Shown in pieces: positions 27,901-37,258 of a stretch of DNA of 64,000 bases. How positions within the stretch are numbered: position 1 is the first letter of the stretch; each line of letters opens with the position of its first letter. Position numbers and translations under genes: made by a program. Under the pieces are notes generated by a model. The model saw only the letters and a list, made by a program, of their open reading frames with translations. It ran no database searches and was not told where the DNA came from. The stretch comes from Cyclobacterium xiamenense (GTDB lineage Bacteria; Bacteroidota; Bacteroidia; Cytophagales; Cyclobacteriaceae), in contig NZ_WIOK01000018.1 in assembly GCF_009467825.1 (NCBI RefSeq), positions 1 to 64,000 of the forward strand. The letters run 5' to 3'.

Positions 27901-27916
27901 CCCATAAACTACACCC

Positions 27917-29218
27917 ATGCATTCACAAATAACCTCAGCAAAGGCCGAGTTGATTTCCAAAAAAAACTTTTGGCCCTTTCTACTGCTCACTACCCTCTTT
28001 ATGCTCTGGGGGGTTGCGCACAACATGACCGATACCCTATTGGCCGCCTTTAAGCGAATCATGAGTATGACCGATTTCCAAACCTCCTGGATTCAATTGG
28101 CATTTTATGGTTCGTATTTCTGTTTGGCCCTACCTGCAGCCGTATTTATCCGGAAATACACCTATAAATCCGGTATTCTGCTCGGTTTGGGACTATTCGC
28201 CGTTGGATCACTGCTTTTTTACCCAGCAGGTATGATGATGTCCTACGGGTTTTTTCTGCTCGCCTTGTACGTACTGGCAGGTGGGCTGTCCATTCTGGAA
28301 ACCGCCGCCAATCCATACATTCTGGTTATCGGCCCACCGGAAACGGCCACGCAGCGACTCAATTTGGCGCAGTCCTTTAACCCCATCGGGTCCGTAATTG
28401 GCGTTTACCTGAGTAAAGTTTTTATCCTGTCTCAGCTAAACACCGCAGAAGCGGCCGACCGAACCACCATGGATCCGGCAGCCTTGAAGGCGATGCAGGC
28501 AGACGAGCTTGCCGGTGTGGTCAGCACCTACGTGGGCGTGGCAATTTTTCTGGTGCTGGTATGGTTTGTCATTCGGGCGGTACGCATGCCGATAGCATCC
28601 GAAACGGTCGAACGAGATGGGATAATTGCTGGTTTCAAACGACTTTCTAAAAATAAAAACTATGTACGGGGGGTGATGGCGCAGTTTTTTTATGTAGGGG
28701 CGCAAATCGGGGTATGGTCCTTTACGATCCGCTACGTTATGGATGAACTCGATGTGATGGAAAGTGGAGCCTCGGATTATTACCTGGTATCCTTGATCCT
28801 GTTTGCGGCTAGCCGCTTTCTGTTTACTGCCTTGATGAAGTTTTTCAAGCCGTCCATTTTGCTTGCAATTTCCTCGTTACTAGCCATCGTGTTGAGTTTG
28901 GTGGTGATTTACGGGAGCGGAATGACGGCTGTCGTGGCACTGGTGCTGATCTCGGTATGCATGTCGCTGATGTTTCCGACGATTTACGGACTTTCTGCAG
29001 AAGGCTTGGGGAATGATACCAAATTGGGTGGATCCGGCTTGATTATGGCCATTTTAGGGGGGGCTTTGATTACTGCAGCACAGGGGCAGGTTTCCGACCT
29101 TACGGGCAGCATTCACCTTTCCTATTACGTACCAGTGGTTTGTTTTGCGGTAGTCATGTATTTCGGTATTTCGCACTATTTTCACAAACCCCCGCCGAAA
29201 TCCGTGGAGATGGTATAA
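27917..29218 (+). CDS. fucP: FucP-type sugar:H+ symporter (MFS)
   Basis: 433 residues with 12 predicted membrane helices. Family features: FLLWG-like FMLWGVAHNMTDTLL in helix 1, FYGSYFCLALPAAVFIRK, and NPYILVIGPPETATQRLNLAQSFNPIGS in helices 4-5. FucP carries L-fucose and related sugars with protons; other Bacteroidota homologues carry glucose, galactose or N-acetylglucosamine, so the sugar is uncertain. It is cotranscribed with the aldo/keto reductase and ends at a bidirectional terminator. Confidence 0.85.
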   Translation: MHSQITSAKAELISKKNFWPFLLLTTLFMLWGVAHNMTDTLLAAFKRIMSMTDFQTSWIQLAFYGSYFCLALPAAVFIRKYTYKSGILLGLGLFAVGSLLFYPAGMMMSYGFFLLALYVLAGGLSILETAANPYILVIGPPETATQRLNLAQSFNPIGSVIGVYLSKVFILSQLNTAEAADRTTMDPAALKAMQADELAGVVSTYVGVAIFLVLVWFVIRAVRMPIASETVERDGIIAGFKRLSKNKNYVRGVMAQFFYVGAQIGVWSFTIRYVMDELDVMESGASDYYLVSLILFAASRFLFTALMKFFKPSILLAISSLLAIVLSLVVIYGSGMTAVVALVLISVCMSLMFPTIYGLSAEGLGNDTKLGGSGLIMAILGGALITAAQGQVSDLTGSIHLSYYVPVVCFAVVMYFGISHYFHKPPPKSVEMV

Positions 29219-29226
29219 AAGAGGTG

Positions 29227-29268
29227 AAAAAAAAACACCCAGACAGCGAATGCCTGGGTGTTTTTTTT
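29227..29268. terminator. Bidirectional terminator between fucP and uxaC
   Basis: Perfect stem AACACCCAG/CTGGGTGTT, flanked by an A-run on the left and a T-run on the right, so it works in both directions between two convergent genes. Confidence 0.85.
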
Positions 29269-29297
29269 GCAGCCGGTGGACCGATTTGGCTGGCAGG

Positions 29298-30734
29298 TTA
29301 GTCATTTTCATAAAATCCAAAATACTCCCGGGCATTGTAATAACAGATGTTTTCTACCATTTGTCCCAGCCATTTTTCATCGGCTGGAAGCTCCCCGTTT
29401 ACGACATCCTGACCGATTAGGTTGCAAAGAATTCGGCGGAAATATTCGTGACGTGGGAAAGATAGGAAGCTTCGGCTATCGGTAAGCATGCCCACAAAAC
29501 AACTCAGAATTCCCATGTTTGACAGGGTGTTCATTTGTTTTTCCATGCCGTCTTTCTGGTCCATATACCACCACCCGGAGCCAAACTGGACTTTGCCTTT
29601 AACCGATCCATCGTTAAAATTGCCCACCATGGTGGCCATCACCTCGTTGTCCGAAGGGTTGAGGTTGTAGAGAATGGTTTTTGCCAGTTGATCGGTGCTG
29701 TCCAGATTATTTAAGTAACGCGCAAGGGCCACACTTTGGGGAAAGTCGCCGATGGAATCAAAACCCGTATCGGGTCCCAGAATGCGGGCCATCCGCTCAT
29801 TGGTGTTACGCAAGGCTCCCAGATGGTACTGCTGGGTCCAGCCTTTCGCATGATACATTTTACTAAGTGCGGTGAGGGTTTTGAATTTAAAAAAACGGAC
29901 TTCCTCCGGTTGAAGGGTTTTTCCTTTGCAAACGTCGGAAAAAAGATCGTCTATTCCGTGGTCGTTTTCGTCAAAGAAATAAAGTTGTTCGAGGCCATGA
30001 TCGGACAATCGCCCCCCGTTTTCATGAAAATAGGCGACGCGATTTTCAAGGGCGGCAAGCAAGTCCTCGTAGGAGTGGATGGGAACCCCGCTCACCTCAG
30101 AGAGTTTTTCCAGGTATGCCAGATAGGTTTTGGGGTTTTCTACAGCATAGGCTTTATCTGGCCGGAATGCCGGCAGTAGTTTAATGCCGATATTTTCTGC
30201 TTTCGCCTGCTGATGGTAAATAAGGGTATCGGTAGGGTCGTCGGTAGTGCAGACCACCTCCACGTTCATTTTGGCCAGTAGGCCACGGGTGTGAAAGTCT
30301 TTCTGCTGTAGCAAATCCGTCGTTTCTTCGTAAACCTGATCGGCAGCGTCTTCATTGAGCAACTGATCGATGCCAAAATACCTGAGGAGCTCCAGGTGGG
30401 TCCAGTGGTATAGGGGATTTCGCATGGTATGTGGCACCGATTTGGCCCAACTATAAAACTTCTCCTTATCCGAGGAATCTCCGGTGATGTATTTTTCAGA
30501 TATTCCCAGGGTTCGCATCGCGCGCCATTTGTAATGGTCTCCTTCCAGCCATATGCTACTCATGTTTTTAAACTTCCTGTTGGTCGCAACATCGTGCGGA
30601 GAAAGGTGGCAATGGTAGTCGATGATCGGCATTTTTTTTGCGTGATCGTGGTATAAGGCCCTCGCAAAATCACTCTTTAACAGGAAATCGTCGGTCAAAA
30701 AGGTGCTCTTGGTGGCGTTTATCGTATGCTCCAT
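29298..30734 (-). CDS. uxaC: Uronate isomerase
   Basis: Isomerises D-glucuronate to D-fructuronate and D-galacturonate to D-tagaturonate, first step of hexuronate catabolism. 478 residues from the ATG at 30734. The amidohydrolase-fold zinc motif is in IIDYHCHLSPHD; SGWWYMDQKDGM and SRSFLSFPRHEYFRRIL are near-invariant in UxaC. A 108-base upstream extension of the frame includes the promoter region and was dropped. A palindromic operator lies 75 bases upstream of the start. The next enzymes (UxuA/UxuB, KdgK) are not in the window. Confidence 0.94.
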   Translation of the reverse strand: MEHTINATKSTFLTDDFLLKSDFARALYHDHAKKMPIIDYHCHLSPHDVATNRKFKNMSSIWLEGDHYKWRAMRTLGISEKYITGDSSDKEKFYSWAKSVPHTMRNPLYHWTHLELLRYFGIDQLLNEDAADQVYEETTDLLQQKDFHTRGLLAKMNVEVVCTTDDPTDTLIYHQQAKAENIGIKLLPAFRPDKAYAVENPKTYLAYLEKLSEVSGVPIHSYEDLLAALENRVAYFHENGGRLSDHGLEQLYFFDENDHGIDDLFSDVCKGKTLQPEEVRFFKFKTLTALSKMYHAKGWTQQYHLGALRNTNERMARILGPDTGFDSIGDFPQSVALARYLNNLDSTDQLAKTILYNLNPSDNEVMATMVGNFNDGSVKGKVQFGSGWWYMDQKDGMEKQMNTLSNMGILSCFVGMLTDSRSFLSFPRHEYFRRILCNLIGQDVVNGELPADEKWLGQMVENICYYNAREYFGFYEND

Positions 30735-30808
30735 TTTTTTGGTTTTTTTTAAATTGCAGTAAGTATAAAAATTATTTTGCTTTTTTTCCAGTGAATACCC
30801 GGATTTAG

Positions 30809-30820
30809 GCAATCGATTGC
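30809..30820. promoter_or_regulatory. LacI-type operator GCAATCGATTGC
   Basis: Perfect 12-bp palindrome with central CG, the form used by LacI-family regulators. It sits between the divergent uxaC (75 bases) and TIM-barrel gene (about 160 bases). The same core followed by ACAA occurs again at 38757. Confidence 0.7.
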
Positions 30821-30943
30821 ACAAATTAAATGAAAATTTCATAAAATCCCATTCGAAAAGCGGTTTCTTAACGAAAAGCCTGATTTGACCGTGGAATTGT
30901 TTTTAGAAACCGAAGCTATAGTTTTTTTTATCCGTTTTCCCTG

Positions 30944-30951
30944 TATCTTCC
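30944..30951 (+). promoter_or_regulatory. Possible -7 box TATCTTCC
   Basis: Six of eight bases agree with TAnnTTTG; 30 bases before the ATG of the TIM-barrel gene and downstream of the operator at 30809, so a bound regulator could block it. Weak on its own. Confidence 0.25.
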
Positions 30952-30980
30952 CTCTACCTAATTTTATCACATTCCGTACG

Positions 30981-31877
30981 ATGACTGCAATGAACCGAAG
31001 AATGTTCCTGAAAAGGGGCCTGCAACTGTCCGCCCTACCTGGCGTTAGTCTGGGCTACCGTACCCCTGCTTTCGCGACTGAGCGAGGGAATCTGAAGCTA
31101 AGCCTAAATGCCTTTTCCTTCAATGCCGCGCTAAGAAGCGGCGATGTGGGGATAGAAGCCTTGTTTGATTTTTGTTCCCAGCAAGGTTTTGCAGCGGTGG
31201 ACCTTACCGCCTACTACATTCAGGACTACCCGCAGGTACCTCCGGACGAGGTACTGTTCGGTATCAAAAAGATGGCGCATCATCGGGGCCTGCACATTAG
31301 TGGTACTGGTGTGCGGAATAATTTTACCGAATCGGATCCGTTACTTCGCAAGGCTGAAATTGAGTTGGTGAAACAATGGGTCGTGGCGGCGGCAAAACTG
31401 GGAGCGCCAGTCCTGCGGGTATTTGCCGGGCCCCGGCTGCAAGAGGGAATGGTATGGGAGGAAATGGCAGTGCTGGTAGTGGAGGCCTGCAAGGAATGTG
31501 CAGCGTTTGCCGCCAATTACGGTGTCATCGTCGCCATGCAAAATCACAATGAGTTTATCCAAACCGCTGCGCAGGTCGATCAGATTATGGCAGGAGTGGA
31601 CGAGGAGTGGTTTGGCCTGGTCCTGGATATCGGCAGCTACTCCCAACACGATCCCTATGAAGAGATCCAGAAAAATATCCGGCATGCGGTCAACTGGCAA
31701 CTCAAGGAGAATGTCAATCATTACGGTACCCAAAAACCGGTAGATTTGCCGCGGCTGATGCAGTTAATTCGTGACAGCGACTACCAGGGCTATTTGCCCA
31801 TAGAGACATTGGGTCCGGGAGATCCCTTTGAAAAGGTAGCAGGATTTCTGGCTCGGGTGCGAGAAGCGATGGGCTAG
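30981..31877 (+). CDS. Tat-exported sugar-phosphate isomerase/epimerase-like TIM-barrel protein
   Basis: 298 residues. NRRMFLKRG at the N-terminus is a near-perfect twin-arginine signal followed by a hydrophobic stretch, so the protein is exported folded. The body is an AP-endonuclease-2/xylose-isomerase-like barrel (PF01261): FDFCSQQGFAAVDLTAY, VAMQNHNEF, GLVLDIGSYSQ and YLPIETLG carry Glu/Asp/His positions typical of divalent-metal epimerases. In Bacteroidota, exported members often act on keto-sugars together with DUF1080 and Gfo/Idh proteins. The ATG at 30981 is used; another lies at 30990. It is divergent from uxaC with an operator in between. Confidence 0.82.
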   Translation: MTAMNRRMFLKRGLQLSALPGVSLGYRTPAFATERGNLKLSLNAFSFNAALRSGDVGIEALFDFCSQQGFAAVDLTAYYIQDYPQVPPDEVLFGIKKMAHHRGLHISGTGVRNNFTESDPLLRKAEIELVKQWVVAAAKLGAPVLRVFAGPRLQEGMVWEEMAVLVVEACKECAAFAANYGVIVAMQNHNEFIQTAAQVDQIMAGVDEEWFGLVLDIGSYSQHDPYEEIQKNIRHAVNWQLKENVNHYGTQKPVDLPRLMQLIRDSDYQGYLPIETLGPGDPFEKVAGFLARVREAMG

Positions 31878-31903
31878 TTACTCGATTCTAATCGGTGAGA
31901 GAT

Positions 31904-31938
31904 AAAAAAAAAGGCTTGAATGTGAATCCAAGCCTTTT
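31904..31938. terminator. Bidirectional terminator
   Basis: Stem AAAGGCTTG/CAAGCCTTT with a 10-base loop. An A-run on the left makes a strong U-tail for the minus-strand susCD transcript; a shorter T-run serves the plus-strand gene ending at 31877. Confidence 0.8.
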
Positions 31939-31957
31939 CTGTTAAGCTAGTATGGGA

Positions 31958-33625
31958 TCAATAGCCGGGGTTTTGGCTAAAGGATTCCGCACGGTCAATT
32001 TGGTTTTGTGGGATGGGTCGTAGCAGGTGAAAGTCCTGAAGGCCGGTGGCCTGTGGATTATGTGCCCGCACCCGTTCGAGCAAGATGCCCCATCGTTTCA
32101 GGTCCAACCAGCGCTGTTGTTCGCCAAGTAGTTCCCGTGCTCTTTCTTCGATGATCATTTCCATGTCCATTTCGGACGCCGTGATTTCCATCTGTGCTTC
32201 TTTTCCGGGGAATGCAGCTCTTCTACGAATAACGTTGACGGTTTCGGTAGCTTCGGCTACTTTTCCCTGCATAAGTTGCGCCTCGGCCAGCAACAGGTAG
32301 GTTTCTCCCAATCGGAAGGCAATGTAATCCCGGCCTCCCTGGAACTGGGTCAAATCCGCTCTTCCTGGATCCATGTGCTTGCGCAAACTGGTAAATAGCC
32401 GCTCGGTATAGGCCGAAGGTACCAGTACCTGATAGGGTTTTTGTGCACGCTCTGCCTCTGGCATTTCGTAGCCCGGGATGTAAATGGCGGTGTCTCCTGC
32501 TGCAAACGTTACCTGGTCTTTTGACTGATCAAAATTGGTATTGTAGGTCCCTGGGTTATTGGAGTAGTACACGTCCAGGAAAGTATTGAAATACCGGCTG
32601 TCGTTTTCCCTGTCGGCAAAGATGACATTGTAGGTATACGTTGTGGGCCGGTATCGTTTGAAGGGACGTCCGTTTTGGGTATCCCTTCGCATGCCCGGTT
32701 GTACATCGTATTCCATCAGAAAAAACACGTGAGAATTGTTACCTCCTCCGTTTGTCAGTGGGTTTCTGCCGTATTGCACCGAAAAGACTACCTCGTCGTT
32801 TACCTCGTTTCCAAATGCATGAATGTCTCCGAAGTTTTCGAGCAACTGGAATTCGTAATCGTTGATTACGTTTTGAAGCAGGGGCTCTGCTTTTGCATAA
32901 TCATCACTTGCTGCAGCCTCAGAGGTTGCTTTGGTGATGTACACTTTTCCCAACAGGTGCTCGGCTGCGGGTCGGGTAGCCCTACCGTAGTCGTCCGACT
33001 GTGAAGAAGCCTCCAATACAGGAATAGCGTCTTCCAAATCCTGAATGATAGCAGCGTAAATCTCCGGAACAGCAGTACGGCTGACTTCATTGGAAGGGAT
33101 AACAGATTCGGTTAGCTGCAAATCAATAGGTCCAAATAGCTGCACCAAGATAAAGTAGTGATGCGCACGGATAAACTTTGCTTCAGCGACCCGTTGGTTT
33201 CTGACGGTTTCTGAAAGTCCCTCTACTTCTGGCGCCCGGTCGATGACCGCGTTACAGGTATTGATGCCCTGGTAAAATTGATCCCAGATTTCCCGGACGT
33301 GGGAATTTTGCGAATCAAAGTCAGAAGTGTAGAAGTTCATGTACTTAAAGGACCCATCGGCTCCGTTCGTATAGGTGTCCGTGCCGAATACGGTAAAGTT
33401 ATTCCCACGTTCGGTACCGTACCAGGACCTGAGCGAGCTGTATGCGGCATGCAAGCCGTCATTCAGTCCGCTGGGTGTGTTGAGGTAATCGTTACCGATG
33501 TTCGAAACTACGTCTTCCTCAAGAATTCCCTCGCAACTGACGGTAGCAAACAGCGCTGCCCCCATCATTCCGATCCTGGAATAGTTTGAAAATTGTCTGA
33601 TTATATTTGATTTCATTGGTTTCAT
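31958..33625 (-). CDS. susD: SusD/RagB-family surface glycan-binding lipoprotein
   Basis: 555 residues. The ATG at 33625 is preferred over the in-frame TTG before it. Lipobox FATVSC gives Cys31. Helical TPR-type scaffold with family signatures: AEAKFIRAHHYFILVQLFG, GETYLLLAEAQL near the C-terminus and ERARELLGEQQRWLDLKRWG. SusD caps the SusC barrel and binds the incoming sugar. The ligand cannot be inferred from sequence. It follows susC by 15 bases. Confidence 0.92.
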   Translation of the reverse strand: MKPMKSNIIRQFSNYSRIGMMGAALFATVSCEGILEEDVVSNIGNDYLNTPSGLNDGLHAAYSSLRSWYGTERGNNFTVFGTDTYTNGADGSFKYMNFYTSDFDSQNSHVREIWDQFYQGINTCNAVIDRAPEVEGLSETVRNQRVAEAKFIRAHHYFILVQLFGPIDLQLTESVIPSNEVSRTAVPEIYAAIIQDLEDAIPVLEASSQSDDYGRATRPAAEHLLGKVYITKATSEAAASDDYAKAEPLLQNVINDYEFQLLENFGDIHAFGNEVNDEVVFSVQYGRNPLTNGGGNNSHVFFLMEYDVQPGMRRDTQNGRPFKRYRPTTYTYNVIFADRENDSRYFNTFLDVYYSNNPGTYNTNFDQSKDQVTFAAGDTAIYIPGYEMPEAERAQKPYQVLVPSAYTERLFTSLRKHMDPGRADLTQFQGGRDYIAFRLGETYLLLAEAQLMQGKVAEATETVNVIRRRAAFPGKEAQMEITASEMDMEMIIEERARELLGEQQRWLDLKRWGILLERVRAHNPQATGLQDFHLLRPIPQNQIDRAESFSQNPGY

Positions 33626-33640
33626 CAAGTTAAATTCTGC

Positions 33641-36600
33641 TTAAAACTTCGCATTTATACCGAAGGTGATCTGGGTTACCGCCGGTGCGATGTTGGAGTT
33701 GACGACTCCACCTTCTACACCCTGCTCTCCATCGATAAAGGTTTCAGGGTCAATTCCCGCGTGGCGACTTCTGTATTCAGAGAAGATAAACGGTTGCTGT
33801 ATACTGGTATAAATCCTCAAACTGGACATCTTTAGATTTTCTACGATGGAAGCCGGGAAGGTATACCCCAGATTGATGTTTCGCACTTTTAGGAAGGTAC
33901 CGTTGAAATACCGCAGCGATGTGGAGTATTTCGGGAATTCCTGGTTCACGTTTGGTCGGGGGTAGTCATTTGTAGGGTTATCGGGTGTCCAATAATCCAC
34001 ATTCAAGTTGTTGTACCGTCCCGCCAGGGCATTGAACCCTCCGGTGTGAAAATCACTACGAATCATGGATCCAAACCTTCCGAATACAAAGAAGGAAAAA
34101 TCAATCCCCTTGTAGCTGAAGCGGTTGGTAATACCTCCGGAGAAATCCGGAACGGCAGAACCCAAAATCTGACGGTCATCTGCATTGATTTGCCCGTCGT
34201 TGTTGATGTCTTCTACCTTAATGATACCGGGTTGGTCGCTGTACACGGCGGCTTCGTCGGCTTCATCCAATTGCCAGATTCCTACTTTGTTCCAATCAAA
34301 AAACACCGTCAGCGGCTCTCCGATAAACCTGCCTGCTCCAATATCGTCTCCATCGGCCAACTCCAGGATTTCTTCTCGGTTGCGATTAAAGATGAAGTCA
34401 GTCGACCAACGGAAGCCACCTCTATCCACATTGATGGTATTCAAGGTAAGTTCGATACCCCTGTTTTGGGTTTTACCGATGTTGGTGATAAACCCGCCAA
34501 ATCCCGTAGAATTGGGCAATGGCTGGGGAGCCAACAGGTCGGAGGTGGTCGTCACGTAGTATTCCAAACTACCCGAAACCCTGCCTTGAGAAAAGGCGAA
34601 ATCCAAACCGGCGTTGGCCGTGGTAGAGGTTTCCCACCTCAAATCGGGATTACCGATGGTATTTGGTCGGTATCCGAAAGCGGCATCCCCACCAAACTCA
34701 TAGGCCGTCCTGGCCAGCAAGGGCTGGGTCTGATAAGGATCGATCCCCTGGTTACCAATGGAACCGTAGCTGGTTCGGATCTTCAGTTGATCCAGAAATT
34801 CGCTTCCGGAGAGAAATTCTTCGTCTCCGATGTTCCAGCCCACCGCTACGGAAGGGAAGTACCCGTATCGGTTATTTTCCCCGAATCGGGAAGAGCCATC
34901 CGCTCGAATGGTACCGGTCACAAGGATTTTGCCTTTGTAGTCGTAATTCAAACGGCCCATAAAAGACATCAGCGTCCACTGAATCAGGTTGGTGTTGGCA
35001 CCGGTAATCTGGCTGGCATCTCCCAAACGGTGGAACAGCTGGCTTTCTGCCGGAATTCCCAACACGTTGATATTGGTAAATTCCCGATTGTCTCGCTGCA
35101 GGGATTGCAGTCCGGTAAACTGGAAGGTGTGTGCCTCATTCAGTGTTTTGGTGTAATTGATGATGTTTTCCAAGGTGTAGTTGACTTGAAACTCTTCGCT
35201 TACACTTCCGGTAGGATCGCCACCTCTTCGGGCATTGGTCTGAGAGCCGATGAACCTGCCGCTTCTTCGGATGGTGATGTCAGGTCCGAAGTTTACTCGG
35301 TAGCTCAAGCCAGGCGCGATGTCCCAAAGCGCGTAAATACTGTTAAAGATCCGGTACCGTTTGGTAAGGTCCTCGTGAGCTCCCGGTACAATTTCTGCAA
35401 GCGGGTTGGTTCTTAAACCGTCGTTGGTCGGTTGAAAATTGATTGATCCATCGTCATTGAATGTTTTTCCAAGTGGATTCTCTTGCAGCGCACCTCCGAT
35501 GGGGTTGAAGTTTTCTCCGTTTCGCTCGCTGTAGGTAAACAGGGTAGAAGTTCCGATTCTGAATTTATCGTTCAGTTTGTGATCGATATTGGCACGGAAG
35601 GAATACCTGCTGAAATCCTGGTTTTTTACCACGCCTACGTCCCGGAAAAGGTTTCCGGAAATGAAGAAAGTGGTGTTTTGGCTACCACCCGAAACGCTAA
35701 CCTGATGGCTCTGAATATTGCCAGTACGGGTCAGCGCATCGATGTAATCGAAACTTCTTCCAAGACGGATGCTCTCCAATTCGTTGGGTTCAAAAAGGCC
35801 TTCGTCGGCTTCTTGCGTGGCGGGACCCTCGGGGTATTCGCCCACAGCCCGTCGGGACTCGCGCTTGTACTCGGCAAATTCCTCACCGTTAAAATTTTCT
35901 ATTCTGCCAAGGCTTTGGTTGACACCGTAGTACGAATCTACAGAAACCACCGTTTTGCCCACTTCGCCACGCTTGGTTGTGATCAAAACCACACCATTGG
36001 CACCCCGGGATCCATAAATCGCGGTAGCCGAGGCATCCTTCAATACCTCCATGGAGACGATGTCTTGTGGGTTGATGTCATTGATTCCACCAGCGATGGG
36101 TATGTTATCGACCACATACAAGGGGTCGTTACCAGCATTGAAGGATCGCCTTCCCCGGATCCGAACCTGAGGAGCGGATCCCGGTTTGCTTCCCGCCTGA
36201 GTCACGTCTACACCGGTTGCTCTTCCCTGCAGGGCCTGTCGGGCATCCACGATTGGTTGCTCGGCAATTTCCTTGCTACCAACGGAGGAAATCGCTCCGG
36301 TTAGCTGGCTTTTCCGGGTAGTACCGTAGCCGACCACGACCACTTCATCCAGGTCAGAGACATCCGGATTTAGTTGGACATTGATTTGGGATTGATTGCC
36401 GATAGCAATTTCTTTGGGGCTGTATCCGATAAAGGAAAACACCAGGGTGGCGCCAGCGGGTGCGGAGATGGTATAGTTTCCATCCAGATCGGCTGCAACT
36501 CCGGTAGAGGTGCCTTTGACCAATACGGAAGCGCCAGGGATGGCCATTTCATTTTCATCGGTTATCTGCCCCCGAACCTGCACGTCTTGTGCCTGAGTCA

Positions 36601-36664
36601 GGTGGGTGCCGATAACCATCAGGAGCAAAAGGAGCCCCGTTTTCAAGTAATTTCTTGAGGTCAT
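33641..36664 (-). CDS. susC: SusC/RagA-family TonB-linked outer membrane transporter
   Basis: 1007 residues from the ATG at 36664, which begins a clean signal peptide (GLLLLLMVIGTHLTQAQ). Then a CarboxypepD_reg-like domain (about 20-110), the DEVVVVGYGTTRKSQLTG TonB-box/plug start, the plug with IRGRRSFNAGNDPLYVVD, and the C-terminal barrel ending in GINAKF. It energises import of oligosaccharide through ExbBD-TonB and forms a complex with SusD. A GCAATCGGTTGC operator lies 190 bases upstream. No glycoside hydrolase, polysaccharide lyase or hybrid two-component regulator flanks the pair. Confidence 0.94.
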   Translation of the reverse strand: MTSRNYLKTGLLLLLMVIGTHLTQAQDVQVRGQITDENEMAIPGASVLVKGTSTGVAADLDGNYTISAPAGATLVFSFIGYSPKEIAIGNQSQINVQLNPDVSDLDEVVVVGYGTTRKSQLTGAISSVGSKEIAEQPIVDARQALQGRATGVDVTQAGSKPGSAPQVRIRGRRSFNAGNDPLYVVDNIPIAGGINDINPQDIVSMEVLKDASATAIYGSRGANGVVLITTKRGEVGKTVVSVDSYYGVNQSLGRIENFNGEEFAEYKRESRRAVGEYPEGPATQEADEGLFEPNELESIRLGRSFDYIDALTRTGNIQSHQVSVSGGSQNTTFFISGNLFRDVGVVKNQDFSRYSFRANIDHKLNDKFRIGTSTLFTYSERNGENFNPIGGALQENPLGKTFNDDGSINFQPTNDGLRTNPLAEIVPGAHEDLTKRYRIFNSIYALWDIAPGLSYRVNFGPDITIRRSGRFIGSQTNARRGGDPTGSVSEEFQVNYTLENIINYTKTLNEAHTFQFTGLQSLQRDNREFTNINVLGIPAESQLFHRLGDASQITGANTNLIQWTLMSFMGRLNYDYKGKILVTGTIRADGSSRFGENNRYGYFPSVAVGWNIGDEEFLSGSEFLDQLKIRTSYGSIGNQGIDPYQTQPLLARTAYEFGGDAAFGYRPNTIGNPDLRWETSTTANAGLDFAFSQGRVSGSLEYYVTTTSDLLAPQPLPNSTGFGGFITNIGKTQNRGIELTLNTINVDRGGFRWSTDFIFNRNREEILELADGDDIGAGRFIGEPLTVFFDWNKVGIWQLDEADEAAVYSDQPGIIKVEDINNDGQINADDRQILGSAVPDFSGGITNRFSYKGIDFSFFVFGRFGSMIRSDFHTGGFNALAGRYNNLNVDYWTPDNPTNDYPRPNVNQEFPKYSTSLRYFNGTFLKVRNINLGYTFPASIVENLKMSSLRIYTSIQQPFIFSEYRSRHAGIDPETFIDGEQGVEGGVVNSNIAPAVTQITFGINAKF

Positions 36665-37196
36665 AATTTTCGGTTTGATGTTAATTGTGATGTTAATTTT
36701 TAAAGGCAATATTACATTTTGTCAATAAATTCTTTCATTTAAAATTTAGGTTTTTACATATGTTTCATTTTTTGATGTATCGGATTTATTGAATTTTAAG
36801 AATTCAAAAATATTGATATAAATTAAGAAAGAATTTTTTTCCGGAAGAAAGATGCAATCGGTTGCGCTTATTTACACGATCGGTAAAAAATAGGTATAAA
36901 GTAATGTTTACTGGTGGTAATTGAAAAAATATCGATTTTATCGTAAAGAATCAGTTTATCTAAATATTTAATAATCCATTGAAAATATTTTATTAATTCG
37001 GTTAAAAAAATGTGAATAAACTGACATTTTAATAATGGTATTTGGGAAAAGTTCCGCCTTCTCATTCTTTGCCAGACGCAGGCCCCGTTGGAGGGCCGGG
37101 TATTTCTGTAACTTTTTTGCCAGCCCGTGTGGATAGCGGATGGCGGCGTTTTGCGGCTACCGAGGTGCGCAAAGCTGGGGAAGGCGTATTTGCGAT
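36665..37196. other. Regulatory/intergenic region upstream of susC
   Basis: The first 360 bases are very AT-rich, typical of a Bacteroidota control region, and hold the operator at 36854. The stretch 37029-37195 is more GC-rich, with a GGCCC/GGGCC hairpin at 37081-37097 and a short plus-strand frame that I do not regard as a gene. Confidence 0.6.
36854..36865. promoter_or_regulatory. LacI-type operator GCAATCGGTTGC
   Basis: Palindrome with one central mismatch, otherwise identical to the sites at 30809 and 38757. It lies 190 bases upstream of susC. Confidence 0.6.
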
Positions 37197-37237
37197 AAAA
37201 AAAAATCACGGCTCACCAAACAGGTTGCCGTGATTTT
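37197..37237 (-). terminator. Terminator of the DUF1080 gene
   Basis: 11-bp stem AAAATCACGGC/GCCGTGATTTT with a U-run on the minus strand, 22 bases past the stop codon at 37259. Confidence 0.85.
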
Positions 37238-37258
37238 CTGTACGCGGGAGACGAAGAA

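Noticed and set aside
34046-36304. Long open frames antisense to susC (456 and 273 codons)
   Set aside because: They lie wholly inside susC, lack domain features, and are expected from the codon use of a long GC-balanced gene.
31958-36664. Calling this a full polysaccharide utilisation locus
   Set aside because: No glycoside hydrolase, lyase or PUL-type regulator is adjacent.
37042-37233. Plus-strand frame of 63 codons before the terminator
   Set aside because: Overlaps a terminator and has no recognisable content.
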